From assembly GCF_017795885.1 (NCBI RefSeq), contig NZ_CP059297.1, forward strand, positions 1,927,001 through 1,991,000: a stretch of DNA of 64,000 nucleotides, in the 5' to 3' direction. This document shows, one piece after another, positions 18,074 to 27,288 of this stretch. Made by a program: the position numbers and the translations under genes. This stretch comes from Brevundimonas sp. AJA228-03 (GTDB lineage Bacteria > Pseudomonadota > Alphaproteobacteria > Caulobacterales > Caulobacteraceae). The first letter of the stretch is position 1. Each line of letters begins with the position of its first letter. The notes under the pieces were generated by a model that saw only the letters and a program-made list of their open reading frames with translations, searched no databases and was not told where the DNA came from.

Positions 18074-19047
18074 GCGTCATCCGCAGCGCCGTGACCGGCG
18101 TCGGCTCCTATCTGCCGGAACAGGTCGTCACCAACGACGAATTGTCGAAGACCGTCGACACCTCTGATGAATGGATCATCGAGCGGACCGGTATCCGCCA
18201 GCGCCACAAGGCGCGAGATGACGAGCCGACGAGCGACCTGGCCACCGAGGCCGCGCGACGCGCCCTGGCCGATGCGGGGCGGACGGCGGCCGATGTCGAC
18301 ATGATCATCGTGGCGACGACCACGCCCGACATGACCTTTCCCGCCACGGCCGCGATCGTGCAGCGCAAGCTGGGCGCGCCGGTCTGCATCGCGTTCGACG
18401 TCCAGGCGGTCTGTTCGGGCTTCGTCTATGCGCTGAGCGTCGCTGACGGCTTCGTGGCGCGCGGGTTGTCGAAATGCGCTCTGGTCATCGGGGCGGAAGA
18501 GATGACGCGCCTGATGGACTGGACCGACCGGACGACCTGCGTCCTGTTCGGCGACGGAGCGGGAGCCATCGTGGTCGAGCCGAGGGAGGGGCAGGGGACG
18601 TCCGCCGATCAGGGGCTGCTGGGGTTCGCCCTGCGCGCAGACGGCAGCAAGACCGACCTGCTCTATGTCGACGGGGGACCGTCCAGCACCGGAACGGTCG
18701 GGCATTTGCGGATGGCGGGCAATCAGGTCTTCCGCCACGCGGTCGTCAATATCGCCGAGGCCATCACGGCGGCCTGTGCCGCCTCCGGCATCACCGTACC
18801 CGAGGTCGACTGGTTTGTGCCGCACCAGGCCAATCAGCGCATCATCAAGGGCGTCGGCGACCGGCTGGGTCTGGACGAGCAGAAGGTGATCTCTACCGTG
18901 GCCCTGCATGCCAACACCTCGGCCGCGTCCATCCCGCTGGCTCTGGATACGGCGATCCGTGACGGGCGCATCAAGCGCGGCGATCTGGTCCTGCTGGAAG
19001 CCATGGGCGGCGGTCTGACCTGGGGGGCCTGCGCCTTTCGACTGTAA
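18070..19047 (+). CDS. fabH: Beta-ketoacyl-ACP synthase III
   Basis: A 325-aa enzyme starting fatty acid synthesis by condensing acetyl-CoA with malonyl-ACP. The catalytic triad is visible: Cys in VQAVCSGFVYAL, His in WFVPHQANQRI and Asn in ALHANTSAASIP. The N-terminal GVGSYLPEQVVTN is typical. GTG 18070 overlaps plsX. This plsX-fabH-ihfA-merR order is common in alphaproteobacteria. Confidence 0.97.
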   Translation: MSVIRSAVTGVGSYLPEQVVTNDELSKTVDTSDEWIIERTGIRQRHKARDDEPTSDLATEAARRALADAGRTAADVDMIIVATTTPDMTFPATAAIVQRKLGAPVCIAFDVQAVCSGFVYALSVADGFVARGLSKCALVIGAEEMTRLMDWTDRTTCVLFGDGAGAIVVEPREGQGTSADQGLLGFALRADGSKTDLLYVDGGPSSTGTVGHLRMAGNQVFRHAVVNIAEAITAACAASGITVPEVDWFVPHQANQRIIKGVGDRLGLDEQKVISTVALHANTSAASIPLALDTAIRDGRIKRGDLVLLEAMGGGLTWGACAFRL

Positions 19048-19062
19048 CGGTCTCTGCGTGCT

Positions 19063-19092
19063 TTGACTTCGCGGCGTTTTCCCCCTTTATGA
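19063..19092 (+). promoter_or_regulatory. Candidate promoter for ihfA
   Basis: TTGACT at 19063-19068 is followed after 17-18 bp by TTTATGA at 19086-19092, about 50 bp before the TTG start of ihfA. The fit to a housekeeping promoter is good, but no experiment supports it. Confidence 0.55.
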
Positions 19093-19140
19093 TGCATGGG
19101 ATCGATGCCGGGCTGGGCATCGGATTGAGGGGATCAGGCC

Positions 19141-19449
19141 TTGGGTGAACTGCAGACCTTGACCCGCGCGGATCTGTGCGAGGCTGTGGTCGACGAAGTC
19201 GGCCTGTCGCGGCAGGAGTGCTCGACCCTGGTCGAACGTACGCTGGAACTGATCGTCGAAAGCCTGGAGCAGGGCGAGACCGTCAAGCTGTCCGGATTTG
19301 GCGTGTTCCAGGTCCGCGAAAAGCGCGCCCGCATGGGTCGCAATCCGAAGACCGGCGAACCGGCTGCGATCAATCCGCGCCGCGTGATCAGCTTCCGCGC
19401 GAGCCAGATCATGAAGTCACGCGTGCACGGCGCGGTGAACGGCGGCTGA
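19141..19449 (+). CDS. ihfA: Integration host factor subunit alpha
   Basis: A 102-aa DNA-bending protein of the HU/IHF family. [18 protein letters not shown], the central [16 protein letters not shown] and [19 protein letters not shown] match IHF alpha; the last contains the intercalating proline region. The start is TTG 19141, after GAGGGGATCAGGCC. The stop overlaps the merR-type gene as TGATG. Confidence 0.95.
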   Translation: MGELQTLTRADLCEAVVDEVGLSRQECSTLVERTLELIVESLEQGETVKLSGFGVFQVREKRARMGRNPKTGEPAAINPRRVISFRASQIMKSRVHGAVNGG

Positions 19450-19877
19450 TGGCCAAGAGCCCCAACGCCTTTCGGTCGATCTCCGAGGCCGCCGAGGAAG
19501 TCGGCGCGCCACAGCACGTTTTGCGGTTCTGGGAAACGAAGTTCGCCTTCGTCACGCCGGTAAAGCGGGCCGGTGGCCGGCGCTTCTATCGGCCCCAGGA
19601 TGTCGTGGTGCTGAAGGCGATCCGCCGACTGCTTCACGACGAGGGCCTGACCATCAGGGGCGTGCAGCGGCTGCACAAGGACCAGGGGCTCGCCCGCCTG
19701 GCCGCCTATGGCGACCCCGATGCCGCCTTCAGCATGGATGCCGAACCCGGTGCCGGTGTCGAAAGAACCGGCAGCGAACCGTCGGCGACTTCCAGTGACC
19801 GGAGCGACCGTCTGCGCGCTGTTCTCGCCGACCTGGAACAGGCCAGGGCCCGTCTCGACGCCGTTCTGACCGCCTGA
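19449..19877 (+). CDS. MerR family transcriptional regulator
   Basis: A 142-aa protein with an N-terminal winged-helix MerR domain: [20 protein letters not shown], then [20 protein letters not shown]. There are no obvious metal-binding cysteines. The C-terminal part (residues ~90-142) is acidic and serine-rich, then a short helix. It is translationally coupled to ihfA, a conserved alphaproteobacterial pairing whose targets are not known to me. Confidence 0.92.
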   Translation: MAKSPNAFRSISEAAEEVGAPQHVLRFWETKFAFVTPVKRAGGRRFYRPQDVVVLKAIRRLLHDEGLTIRGVQRLHKDQGLARLAAYGDPDAAFSMDAEPGAGVERTGSEPSATSSDRSDRLRAVLADLEQARARLDAVLTA

Positions 19878-19938
19878 ACGCGATTGCGACTTTTAGGGTT
19901 TGCGGGGATGCGCACCCCCCGCTATAGGACCGGCCTCT

Positions 19939-20015
<77 letters not shown>

Positions 20016-20084
20016 TCTTCCCTTGACCCGGTCCTTTTTGGCCTGTCGCGCGCGGCATGAGGGCTCACCCTGGGCCAGCGGGCT

Positions 20085-20309
20085 TCAGTCCGACTTCGAG
20101 CGTCCAGATCCGAACGGGCGACCTTCCGCCCAGCTCAGCAGGGGCAGCAGGGGAATGCCCCAGGCCGTGCCGGCGATGCCGTAGAACAGCAGATGTACCA
20201 GCGGATGATCCGGCACATGGGCACCGATGGCGATGACCAGCCAGACGTAGAAGGTCAGGAAGGCGACGATGCCGAGTGAGGCCACGGCCCTGCGGGTGCG
20301 AAGGCCCAT
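20085..20309 (-). CDS. DUF2842-like small inner membrane protein
   Basis: A 74-aa protein with two hydrophobic segments ([20 protein letters not shown] and [19 protein letters not shown]). The ending [12 protein letters not shown] and the two-helix layout fit the alphaproteobacterial DUF2842 family. Its ATG overlaps the stop of the upstream membrane gene as TGATG, so the two form an operon on the minus strand. Confidence 0.8.
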   Translation of the reverse strand: MGLRTRRAVASLGIVAFLTFYVWLVIAIGAHVPDHPLVHLLFYGIAGTAWGIPLLPLLSWAEGRPFGSGRSKSD

Positions 20310-20566
20310 CAGCGCGTATTCCGGAACAGATAGAAGGCGATCAGGGCCAGAACCGACCCGCCGATGGCCCAGGCCGTCCAGAGAAAATCATCCATCGTCG
20401 CCACGCCGAACACGCGCACGGCCAGGAACCAGCCGCAGGCCGCCCCGGTCGCGGCGACCAGCGAGGCCGCGAACAGGCCACGCCGACCGGTCAGCAGGTC
20501 GGCGATCCAGGCCACGGCGAACACGCCCACCACGGCCACGACGATATCGGCATAATCCAAGGCCAT
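20309..20566 (-). CDS. Small inner membrane protein of unknown function
   Basis: An 85-aa protein with about three transmembrane segments ([38 protein letters not shown] and [20 protein letters not shown]). The glycine-rich middle helix vaguely recalls small GlsB-type proteins, but I do not recognise the family. It is the first gene of a two-gene unit with the DUF2842-like protein. Confidence 0.72.
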   Translation of the reverse strand: MALDYADIVVAVVGVFAVAWIADLLTGRRGLFAASLVAATGAACGWFLAVRVFGVATMDDFLWTAWAIGGSVLALIAFYLFRNTR

Positions 20567-20694
20567 CTCCTGAAGCGCGCCAACCGGTCACGCCTGCGTC
20601 ATCAAACCCGACTCGATCTTGCCACCGGGCGGGAGCATACCGCGCCGGTCGCCCGATGAGGCGTCACTGTATCCGTCCAATCGACAGGCGTCGA

Positions 20695-21786
20695 ATGAAG
20701 CGTTTCGCAAGTTCCAGCCAATCCCGTCCGGTGGCTATGTGGCTTTTCGCCTGCGCGGCCCTGGTCTTCGCCATGGTGGTGATCGGGGGCATCACGCGGC
20801 TGACGGGGTCAGGCCTGTCGATCACGGAATGGAAGCCGATCATGGGGGCCCTGCCACCCATGACCGCAGCAGACTGGTCCGAGGCGTTCGAGAAGTACAA
20901 GGCCATCCCCCAGTACGCCCAGGTCAATGCGGGGATGAGCATGGCCGACTTCCAGTCCATCTTCTGGTGGGAGTGGGCGCACAGGCTGTTCGGGCGGTTG
21001 ATCGGGGCCGTGTTCGCCCTGCCGTTCTTCTTCTTCCTGATCTGCCGGCTGTTCCCGGCGCGGTCTCTGCCCGGGCGGCTGGCCATGCCGACGCGGCTGA
21101 TCTGGCGCTGTGCCCTGCTGCTGGTCATGGGCGGGATGCAGGGCGTCATCGGCTGGTGGATGGTGTCGTCCGGACTGTCGGAGCGGGTCGATGTCGCGCC
21201 GGAGCGGCTGACCACCCACCTGGGCCTGGCGCTGCTGATCTTCGCCGGCCTGATCTGGACCGGTCTGGAGGCCTGGAACGGAGAGGCGCATAACCGCGCG
21301 CCGCAGGGCTGGAGCCGGGGTGCCGCAATCCTGCTGGCGGCGGTCTTCATCCAGTGCCTGCTGGGCGGACTGGTCGCCGGGGCCAAGGCGGGCTTCATCT
21401 ACACCGACTGGCCGCTGATGAACGGGGCGCTGCTGGCCCCGGTCGACTGGGGCAAGGGGGGCTGGGCCTTCCTGCACGATCAGGCGCTGGTGCAGTTCAA
21501 TCACAGGATCTGGGCCTATGGCCTGCTGATCGGCGGGACCCTCTATGCGGTCCAGGCCTGGCGCTGGAAGCTGGCCGAGGGGTTGGGCGCATCGGCCTTC
21601 GTCCTCGGCGGGGCGCTGTGGATGCAGGCGCTTCTGGGCATCGTGACCCTGGTCAGCGTCGTGCCGCTGTGGTTGGGCGGTCTGCACCAGGCGGGGGCGG
21701 CGGTCGTACTGGCCCTGGCCACGGCCAATCTGTGGATGGTCCGGCGGTCCCAACCGCGACTTTTCATGTCGGGACCGCGCTTCTAG
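20695..21786 (+). CDS. ctaA: Heme A synthase (CtaA/COX15)
   Basis: A 363-aa, eight-helix membrane protein oxidising heme O to heme A for cytochrome aa3 oxidase. [19 protein letters not shown] near the N-terminus, [20 protein letters not shown] and [12 protein letters not shown], with a late [12 protein letters not shown], carry the heme-binding histidines. The start at ATG 20695 gives a normal N-terminus; ATG 20656 is possible. An A/T-rich palindrome lies 16 bp after the stop. Confidence 0.95.
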   Translation: MKRFASSSQSRPVAMWLFACAALVFAMVVIGGITRLTGSGLSITEWKPIMGALPPMTAADWSEAFEKYKAIPQYAQVNAGMSMADFQSIFWWEWAHRLFGRLIGAVFALPFFFFLICRLFPARSLPGRLAMPTRLIWRCALLLVMGGMQGVIGWWMVSSGLSERVDVAPERLTTHLGLALLIFAGLIWTGLEAWNGEAHNRAPQGWSRGAAILLAAVFIQCLLGGLVAGAKAGFIYTDWPLMNGALLAPVDWGKGGWAFLHDQALVQFNHRIWAYGLLIGGTLYAVQAWRWKLAEGLGASAFVLGGALWMQALLGIVTLVSVVPLWLGGLHQAGAAVVLALATANLWMVRRSQPRLFMSGPRF

Positions 21787-21801
21787 CGCCTGAATGAAAT
21801 G

Positions 21802-21817
21802 CGGTATTTTAATACCG
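21802..21817. promoter_or_regulatory. 16-bp A/T-rich palindrome between ctaA and rplM
   Basis: CGGTATTTTAATACCG is a perfect palindrome in an otherwise GC-rich region, 16 bp after the ctaA stop and 150 bp before rplM. It could be an operator or a weak terminator, although no T-tract follows. Confidence 0.45.
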
Positions 21818-21970
21818 TTGTCAGAAAACACCTCTAAAACCATGTGTTATGTCTTCCCGGTGCGTGCGGGTGCCATTGACGACCGACGACCCTTCCTCTA
21901 CTAGCGCGCCTTCGCTCGCTGCGGCCTGACCGTGGCGACCCCGTTTCGCCCCTGTTTCAGGAAACACCTC

Positions 21971-22447
21971 ATGCTGAAGAGCACCACGGCTGCGTTGAAG
22001 CCGTCCGAGGTCGAGAAGAAGTGGATCCACATCGATGCCGAAGGCGTCGTGGTGGGCCGTCTTGCGACCTTCATCGCCATGCGCCTGCGTGGCAAGCACC
22101 TGCCGACCTACACCCCCCACGTGGACTCGGGCGACTATGTCGTCGTGACCAACGTGGACAAGGTGGTGTTCACCGGCAAGAAGAATACCGACAAGGTCTA
22201 CTATCGGCACACCGGTCACCCGGGCGGCGTCAAGTCGACGACCCCGCAGAAGGTGCTGGGCGGCCGCTTCCCCGAGCGCGTGCTCGAAAAGGCCGTCGAG
22301 CGCATGCTGCCCAAGGAAAGCCCGCTGGCCCGCAAGCAGATGACGCACCTGCGCCTGTTCGCCGGCGCCACGCACAGCCACGAAGCCCAGCAGCCCGAGA
22401 CCATCGATTTCGCCGGCCGTTCGGCCAAGAACACCCGGAGCCTCTAA
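21971..22447 (+). CDS. rplM: 50S ribosomal protein L13
   Basis: A 158-aa large-subunit protein. [43 protein letters not shown] and [12 protein letters not shown] are standard L13 sequence. It has a 184-bp upstream region after ctaA that holds the palindrome and a 14-nt motif (TCAGAAAACACCTC) at 21821 that recurs with one mismatch at 21957, immediately before the ATG. It is followed after 3 bp by rpsI. Confidence 0.98.
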   Translation: MLKSTTAALKPSEVEKKWIHIDAEGVVVGRLATFIAMRLRGKHLPTYTPHVDSGDYVVVTNVDKVVFTGKKNTDKVYYRHTGHPGGVKSTTPQKVLGGRFPERVLEKAVERMLPKESPLARKQMTHLRLFAGATHSHEAQQPETIDFAGRSAKNTRSL

Positions 22448-22450
22448 GCC

Positions 22451-22969
22451 ATGACCGACGTCACGCAAGAAGCGGCCTCCCCGGAAAAGATGGGCGGCTT
22501 CGACGCCCTGAAGGGCCTCGCGACCACCTCGGACAACGGCTACGACAACTCGGCGCCCGTCTATGAGAAGAAGGTCGACGCCCAGGGTCGCGCCTATTCG
22601 ACCGGCAAGCGCAAGAACGCTATCGCCCGCGTCTGGGTCATGCCCGGCACCGGCAAGTTCACGATCAACGGCAAGGATCAGATGCAGTATTTCGCCCGCG
22701 AAATCCTGCGCATGATGATCGCCCAGCCGCTGGTCGTCTGCGGTCGCGAGACCGAGTTCGACGTGGTCTGCACGGTCGAGGGCTCGGGCCTGTCCGGCCA
22801 GGCCGGCGCCATCCGCCATGGCCTGTCGCACGCCCTGACCCACTATGAGCCGGCGCTGCGCCCGGTCCTGAAGCCGCACGGCTTCCTGACCCGCGACAGC
22901 CGCGTCGTCGAGCGCAAGAAGTACGGCCGCGCCAAGGCCCGCAAGTCCTTCCAGTTCTCGAAGCGCTAA
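22451..22969 (+). CDS. rpsI: 30S ribosomal protein S9
   Basis: A 172-aa small-subunit protein. The conserved core starts at [20 protein letters not shown] and ends with the invariant [17 protein letters not shown] tail. About 47 residues precede the core, an N-terminal extension seen in Caulobacterales-type S9. Co-transcribed with rplM and followed by an intrinsic terminator. Confidence 0.98.
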   Translation: MTDVTQEAASPEKMGGFDALKGLATTSDNGYDNSAPVYEKKVDAQGRAYSTGKRKNAIARVWVMPGTGKFTINGKDQMQYFAREILRMMIAQPLVVCGRETEFDVVCTVEGSGLSGQAGAIRHGLSHALTHYEPALRPVLKPHGFLTRDSRVVERKKYGRAKARKSFQFSKR

Positions 22970-22995
22970 CTGCCGATCCCGGCAGCGGGATTACG

Positions 22996-23034
22996 AAGGG
23001 GCGCTTCGGGGGAACCCGGAGCGCCTTTTTCTTT
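22996..23034 (+). terminator. Intrinsic terminator of rplM-rpsI
   Basis: GGCGCTTCGGG pairs with CCCGGAGCGCC (one G-U or mismatch), and TTTTTCTTT follows, 27 bp after the rpsI stop. Confidence 0.88.
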
Positions 23035-23040
23035 GTCCCT

Positions 23041-23212
23041 TCCCTCTCCCGGTGGGAGAGGGCTTGAGCCTCCAGGAGCGAAGCGATTGGTCAGGCGAAA
23101 GGGTGAGGGGTTAATGTGCCAACCGGTGAGGGCGAAACCCCTCACCCTTTCGCGCAAGAACGACGGGCGTTCGCCCGCCGTGCGCTCAAGCCCTCTCCCT
23201 CCGGGAGAGGGA
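23041..23212. repeat. Long imperfect inverted-repeat element between rpsI and argC
   Basis: The left arm (23041-23112) and right arm (23137-23212, inverted) share their outer ~29 bp, TCCCTCTCCCGG.GGGAGAGGG followed by CTTGAGC, and their inner ~20 bp ending GCGAAAGGGTGAGGGGTT; the middles differ. Each outer end is itself a CCCTCTCCC hairpin. It looks like a REP/MITE-type intergenic element, with no coding potential of its own. Confidence 0.85.
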
Positions 23213-23225
23213 TCGGGGAACGACG

Positions 23226-24161
23226 ATGGCGACGATCTTCATCGACGGCGAGGCCGGGACCACGGGGCTGGAGATCCGGCAGCGGCTGGAGGGGCGGGCC
23301 GATCTGGCGTTCATCTCCCTGACCGGCGACCGGCGCAAGGATCCGGCTGCGCGGGCCGAGGCGCTGAATGCGGCGGATGCGGTGATCCTGTGCCTGCCCG
23401 ACGAGGCGGCGAAGGAAGCCGTCGCCATGATCGAGAACCCGGACGTGCGGGTCATCGACGCCTCCACCGCCTTCCGCGTCGCCACGGGCTGGACCTATGG
23501 CTTTCCAGAGATGGACGCGGTCCAGAGGGGCGAGATCATCGGCTCGCGGCGGGTGTCGAACCCCGGCTGCTATCCGACCGGCTTCATCGGCCTGATGCGG
23601 CCGCTGGTGAAGGCCGGGCTGGTGCCTGCCGACTGGAGGGTCACGGTGAATGCGGTGTCGGGGTATTCCGGTGGTGGAAAATCTATGATTGCCGACTATG
23701 AACAGGGCGGGTCCGGACCGGCGTTCCGGGCCTATGGCCTGTCGCTGCACCACAAGCATGTGCCCGAGATGACCCGGCACAGCGGCCTGCAGCATGACGT
23801 GCTGTTTGCCCCGGCTGTGGGGGCCTGGCGTCAGGGGATGCTGGTCGAGGTACCGCTGCAACTGGCAGCCCTGCCCGAGACGCCCTCGATCGACCGGCTG
23901 CATGGGGCCCTGGTCGAGGCCTATGACGCGGCGCGCTTCGTCGAGGTGGCCGGGCTGGACGAGACGGACGCCATGACCGGCCTGGATCCCGAGGGCCTGA
24001 ACGGCACCAACCGGATGCGCCTGCACGTGTTCGGCGACCGCGACGGCTCGCAGGCGCGGCTGGTGGCCCTGCTGGACAACCTGGGCAAGGGCGCGTCCGG
24101 GGCGGCGGTGCAGAACCTCAATCTGATGCTGGGACTGGACGAGACGACGGGGCTGGTCTGA
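23226..24161 (+). CDS. argC: N-acetyl-gamma-glutamyl-phosphate reductase
   Basis: A 311-aa NADPH enzyme of arginine synthesis, of the short type. IFIDGEAGTTGLEIRQRL forms the nucleotide-binding start and SNPGCYPTGFIGLMRPL contains the catalytic cysteine; SGYSGGGKSMI and the late LNGTNRMRLHVFG follow. Its start (ATG 23226) lies only 13 bp after an inverted-repeat element, so the element forms part of its 5' region. It follows rplM-rpsI, a known alphaproteobacterial order. Confidence 0.95.
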   Translation: MATIFIDGEAGTTGLEIRQRLEGRADLAFISLTGDRRKDPAARAEALNAADAVILCLPDEAAKEAVAMIENPDVRVIDASTAFRVATGWTYGFPEMDAVQRGEIIGSRRVSNPGCYPTGFIGLMRPLVKAGLVPADWRVTVNAVSGYSGGGKSMIADYEQGGSGPAFRAYGLSLHHKHVPEMTRHSGLQHDVLFAPAVGAWRQGMLVEVPLQLAALPETPSIDRLHGALVEAYDAARFVEVAGLDETDAMTGLDPEGLNGTNRMRLHVFGDRDGSQARLVALLDNLGKGASGAAVQNLNLMLGLDETTGLV

Positions 24162-24167
24162 TCTGTG

Positions 24168-24338
24168 TTTTCGTCATCCTCCGGCAAGCCGCACCAGCGG
24201 CGCAGACCGGGGGACGCAGCGGCGCGCGAGAGCGCGAACCTGTCGCGGAGTGCGTCGCTCCAAGCATCCTGCCTGAACAGTTCGCCTTCGGCGCCGCTGG
24301 GTCCCCCGGTCTCGCTGCGCTCGCCGGAGGATGACGAA
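24168..24338. repeat. Second long inverted-repeat element, downstream of argC
   Basis: The outer ends TTCGTCATCCTCCGGC (from 24169) and GCCGGAGGATGACGAA (to 24338) are exact inverses, and the next ~40 bp per arm (AGACCGGGGGAC...CAGCGGC) remain similar. The centre carries unrelated sequence. About 170 bp in all, without transposase; resembles a non-autonomous or REP-type unit. Confidence 0.85.
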
Positions 24339-24399
24339 AGAGGGGAGAGGCCATCCGGCACCTTGAAACCTCGCGCGTCTTCCCGACGTATGTGAGATC

Positions 24400-24906
24400 A
24401 TGACCCAGACCTTCACGACCTCGCGCCGCACCCTGTTGCTCGGTGCCGCCGCCACCGGGCTTGCGGCCTGTTCCTCGCCCGGAGAGGCGGATGCGTCGGA
24501 GGCGCAGTATGCGAACTCGCCGTTCCGCCGGATCACCGATGCCCAGTGGCGCGCGCGGCTGCCGGCCGCCAGCTACAATGTGCTGCGTCACGAGGCGACC
24601 GAGCGGCCGGGCACCAGCCCGCTGAACGACGAGCACCGGGCCGGAACCTTCGTCTGCCGGGGCTGCGAACTGCCGCTGTTCCGGTCGCAGACCAAGTTCG
24701 ATTCGGGCACCGGCTGGCCCAGCTTCTATGACTTCATCCCGAGGTCGCTGGGGTTCAAGACCGATCTCGCCATCGGCATTCCGCGGACCGAATACCATTG
24801 CGCCCGCTGCCTGGGGCATCAGGGCCACGTCTTCGATGACGGTCCGCGTCCGACGGGCAAGCGCTATTGCAACAATGGCGTGGCGCTTACGTTCCAGCCG
24901 GCCTGA
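24400..24906 (+). CDS. msrB: Peptide-methionine (R)-S-oxide reductase with Tat/lipoprotein-type signal
   Basis: A 168-aa MsrB repairing oxidised methionine. Zinc ligands are CRGC and CARC, and the catalytic cysteine is in KRYCNNGVAL. TKFDSGTGWPSFYDF is the family signature. The N-terminus TSRRTLLLGAAATGLAACSS combines a twin-arginine motif with an LAAC lipobox, so it is probably exported folded and lipid-anchored in the periplasm. Its last 20 bp overlap the 3' end of the convergent gene on the other strand. Confidence 0.93.
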   Translation: MTQTFTTSRRTLLLGAAATGLAACSSPGEADASEAQYANSPFRRITDAQWRARLPAASYNVLRHEATERPGTSPLNDEHRAGTFVCRGCELPLFRSQTKFDSGTGWPSFYDFIPRSLGFKTDLAIGIPRTEYHCARCLGHQGHVFDDGPRPTGKRYCNNGVALTFQPA

Positions 24907-25261
24907 CGCGCATGGCAGAGCGCACGGTCAGCCCGAACAGGACGGTGCAGACGATGACCAGCAGGGCAAAGTCGCGGCCTGTCAGGATCACGGGCACCGC
25001 CGCCGACAGCAGCACGAAGGCCGGGATGAAGGCCGCCCAGGGCAGGGCGCGGACCTCGCGCGACACCATGGGCCGGGGCGGGGCGACCGCGCGGCTTTCG
25101 ATCAGGGTGTTGAGCACGACGTAGCAGGCCGAAAAGCCGATCGCGATGACCGAATAGCGAAACAGATAGTCGGGGCGGCCGAAGGTCCCGGCGGTGAGGA
25201 CAAGAAGGACCAGGGCGGTGCCGGTGGCGACGGCCAGCAGCAGATTGGGCTCGACCTTCAA
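24887..25261 (-). CDS. Four-helix membrane protein of unknown function, coupled to phaC
   Basis: A 124-aa protein with four hydrophobic stretches (LLLAVATGTALVLLVLTAG, YSVIAIGFSACYVVLNTLI, FIPAFVLLSAAVPVILTG and FALLVIVCTVLFGLTV). The start is taken as TTG 25261, overlapping the phaC stop as TTGA; no ATG lies in frame before the first helix. I do not recognise the family. Coupling to phaC might mean a role in polyhydroxyalkanoate metabolism, but that is only position. Confidence 0.65.
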   Translation of the reverse strand: MKVEPNLLLAVATGTALVLLVLTAGTFGRPDYLFRYSVIAIGFSACYVVLNTLIESRAVAPPRPMVSREVRALPWAAFIPAFVLLSAAVPVILTGRDFALLVIVCTVLFGLTVRSAMRVRPAGT

Positions 25262-27219
25262 GACTTGACCTTCACATAGCTGCCGGGGGCCGGCTCGATG
25301 GGCTTCAGCGGCCCCGTCTTCGGATCGCGCGCATCGATCCACTCACCGGACCTGTCATGCAGCCAGGTGGCCCAGTGGTTCCACCAGCTGCCCGGATGTT
25401 CGACCGCCCCTGCCTGCCATTCCGCCAGAGACGGGGGCAGGGCGGCATTGGTCCAATGCTGGTATTTCTTCGCCGACGGCGGATTGATGACGCCTGCGAT
25501 ATGGCCCGACCCCGCCAGGGTCAGGGTCACGTCAGCGTTCGAGAAGGCTCTGGCCGAGCGATAGACCGAGTTCATCGGCGCGATATGGTCCTCGCGGCTG
25601 GCCTGGAAATACAGCGGGATCTTCACGTTCGACAGATCGACCGTGATGCCGCCGATGCTGAACTCGCCCTTCGACAGAAGGTTCTGGCCGTACATCGAGC
25701 GCAGATAGTCCATGTGCAGCTTTTTCGGCATCCGCGTCTGATCTGCGTTCCAGAACAGCAGGTCGAACGCCGCCGGTGACTTGCCCATCAGATAGTTGGA
25801 CACGAAGAACGACCAGATCAGGTCGTTGGCGCGCAGGGCGTTGAAGGTCTCGGCCATGGCCGCGCCGGGCAGGACGCCGCCCGCCGCGTCCATCTGTTCC
25901 TCGATCTGGGCCAGCCAGTGTTCGTCTGTGAACAGCAGCAGATCGCCGGCCTCGGCGAAATCGTGCTGGGCGGCGAAAAAGGTGGTCGCGCCGATGCGTG
26001 TGTCCTTCCGGGCCGCCATATGGGCCAGGGCCGCCCCCATCAGCGTCCCGCCGATGCAGTAGCCGACGGTGTTCAGCGTCTTGGATCCGGACTGCTCCAG
26101 CGCCTTTTCGACCGCGCGGTAGATCCCTTTTTCCAGATAATCGTCGAAGCCAAAGTCGGCCTTGTCGATGTCCGGGTTCACCCATGAACAGACAAAGACC
26201 GTGAACCCCTGGGCCGACAGCCAGCGGATCATGGAGTTCTCCGGCTGGAGATCCATGATGTAGAATTTGTTGATCCAGGGCGGGAAGATCAGCAGCGGTA
26301 TGGCGCGCTGTTTGTCGGTGGCGGCGTCGAACTGGATCAGTTCGAACAGTTCGTCGCGCCAGACGACCTGGCCGGGCGCGGTGGCGACGTTCTCGCCGAC
26401 GACGAACTTGCCGTAGTCCGCCTGGCTGATCTTGAGCTTGCCCATGCCGCGTTCCAGGTCGGCGGCGAAATTCTGCATCCCCTTGACCAGCGACTCGCCG
26501 TTGGTCTCCGCCATGGCCTTCAGCGCGGCGGGGTTGGAGGCCAGGAAGTTGGACGGGGAGAAGGCGTCGGTCAGCAGCTTTGTGAAAAACTCGGCACGGC
26601 GTTTGGTGATCGGATCGACGTCCTCTACCGACGAGACCAGCCCGTTCATCCAGTCCGAGGTGACCAGATAGGACTGGCGCATCATGTCGAACATGGGGTT
26701 CTCGGACCAGGCCGGATCCTTGAATCGCTTGTCCTTCGATGGCTGGGGCGGCTCCTCGCCCGCCGCGCGGCGGGTGGTTGAGGCCCACAGGTCCATATAG
26801 CGATTGAACAGGTCGGCCTGGGCGGCGAACAGCTTGTCCGGGCGGGCGGCCAGGCTGGTCATCACCGAGTTCATCGCCGGGCCGACGTTGAACGGGTCGG
26901 GTGACAGGGCGGCCGGCCGGTCGGCCTGGCTGAGGGCAGCCTCGGCGATGGCGGACTGGGCCGTCATGGCCGCGCGGGCCAGATTCAGCGACAGGGTCTC
27001 GATCATCTGGCGCTGATCGGCGGCCATATCAGGCAGGGCGAAGGGCGATGCCGTTTGCGGGTCCGGGCCGCGAACAGGTTCCGGGATGGCTTCCAGCTCA
27101 GGCCTGGCGGCGGGTTTGGGTTTGGAGGCGCGCGGTTTGGCGGACGTCGGGCGACCCGCCTTGCGTGGAGCCTTGGCGGCGGCGAGCGTGGGAGGCGGTG
27201 GGGTCGGGGTACGGGCCAT
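25258..27219 (-). CDS. phaC: Class I poly(R)-hydroxyalkanoate polymerase
   Basis: A 653-aa synthase that polymerises hydroxyacyl-CoA into storage polymer granules. The lipase-like box with the catalytic cysteine is GYCIGGTL, the aspartate sits in SREDHIAPMNS and the histidine in GSGHIAGVINPP. IPLLIFPPWINKFYIMDL and WNADQTRMPKKLHMDYL are class I features. The first ~70 residues form an alanine-, proline- and lysine-rich low-complexity extension (PTPPPPTLAAAKAPRKAG), somewhat longer than usual. No phaA, phaB or phaR is adjacent. Confidence 0.95.
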   Translation of the reverse strand: MARTPTPPPPTLAAAKAPRKAGRPTSAKPRASKPKPAARPELEAIPEPVRGPDPQTASPFALPDMAADQRQMIETLSLNLARAAMTAQSAIAEAALSQADRPAALSPDPFNVGPAMNSVMTSLAARPDKLFAAQADLFNRYMDLWASTTRRAAGEEPPQPSKDKRFKDPAWSENPMFDMMRQSYLVTSDWMNGLVSSVEDVDPITKRRAEFFTKLLTDAFSPSNFLASNPAALKAMAETNGESLVKGMQNFAADLERGMGKLKISQADYGKFVVGENVATAPGQVVWRDELFELIQFDAATDKQRAIPLLIFPPWINKFYIMDLQPENSMIRWLSAQGFTVFVCSWVNPDIDKADFGFDDYLEKGIYRAVEKALEQSGSKTLNTVGYCIGGTLMGAALAHMAARKDTRIGATTFFAAQHDFAEAGDLLLFTDEHWLAQIEEQMDAAGGVLPGAAMAETFNALRANDLIWSFFVSNYLMGKSPAAFDLLFWNADQTRMPKKLHMDYLRSMYGQNLLSKGEFSIGGITVDLSNVKIPLYFQASREDHIAPMNSVYRSARAFSNADVTLTLAGSGHIAGVINPPSAKKYQHWTNAALPPSLAEWQAGAVEHPGSWWNHWATWLHDRSGEWIDARDPKTGPLKPIEPAPGSYVKVKS

Positions 27220-27288
27220 GGGGTCCTCTCTGCGCTTCCTGATCGGTCCGGGCCTGCTCCGCCCTTCCGCCTGTCATCATCATGGCAT

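Noticed and set aside
20656..20694. Earlier ATG for ctaA
   Set aside because: It adds a basic leader ([13 protein letters not shown]) not expected of heme A synthase; ATG 20695 gives a normal N-terminus.
23041..24338. Insertion sequence around argC
   Set aside because: Both inverted-repeat elements lack a transposase ORF, so they are reported only as repeats.
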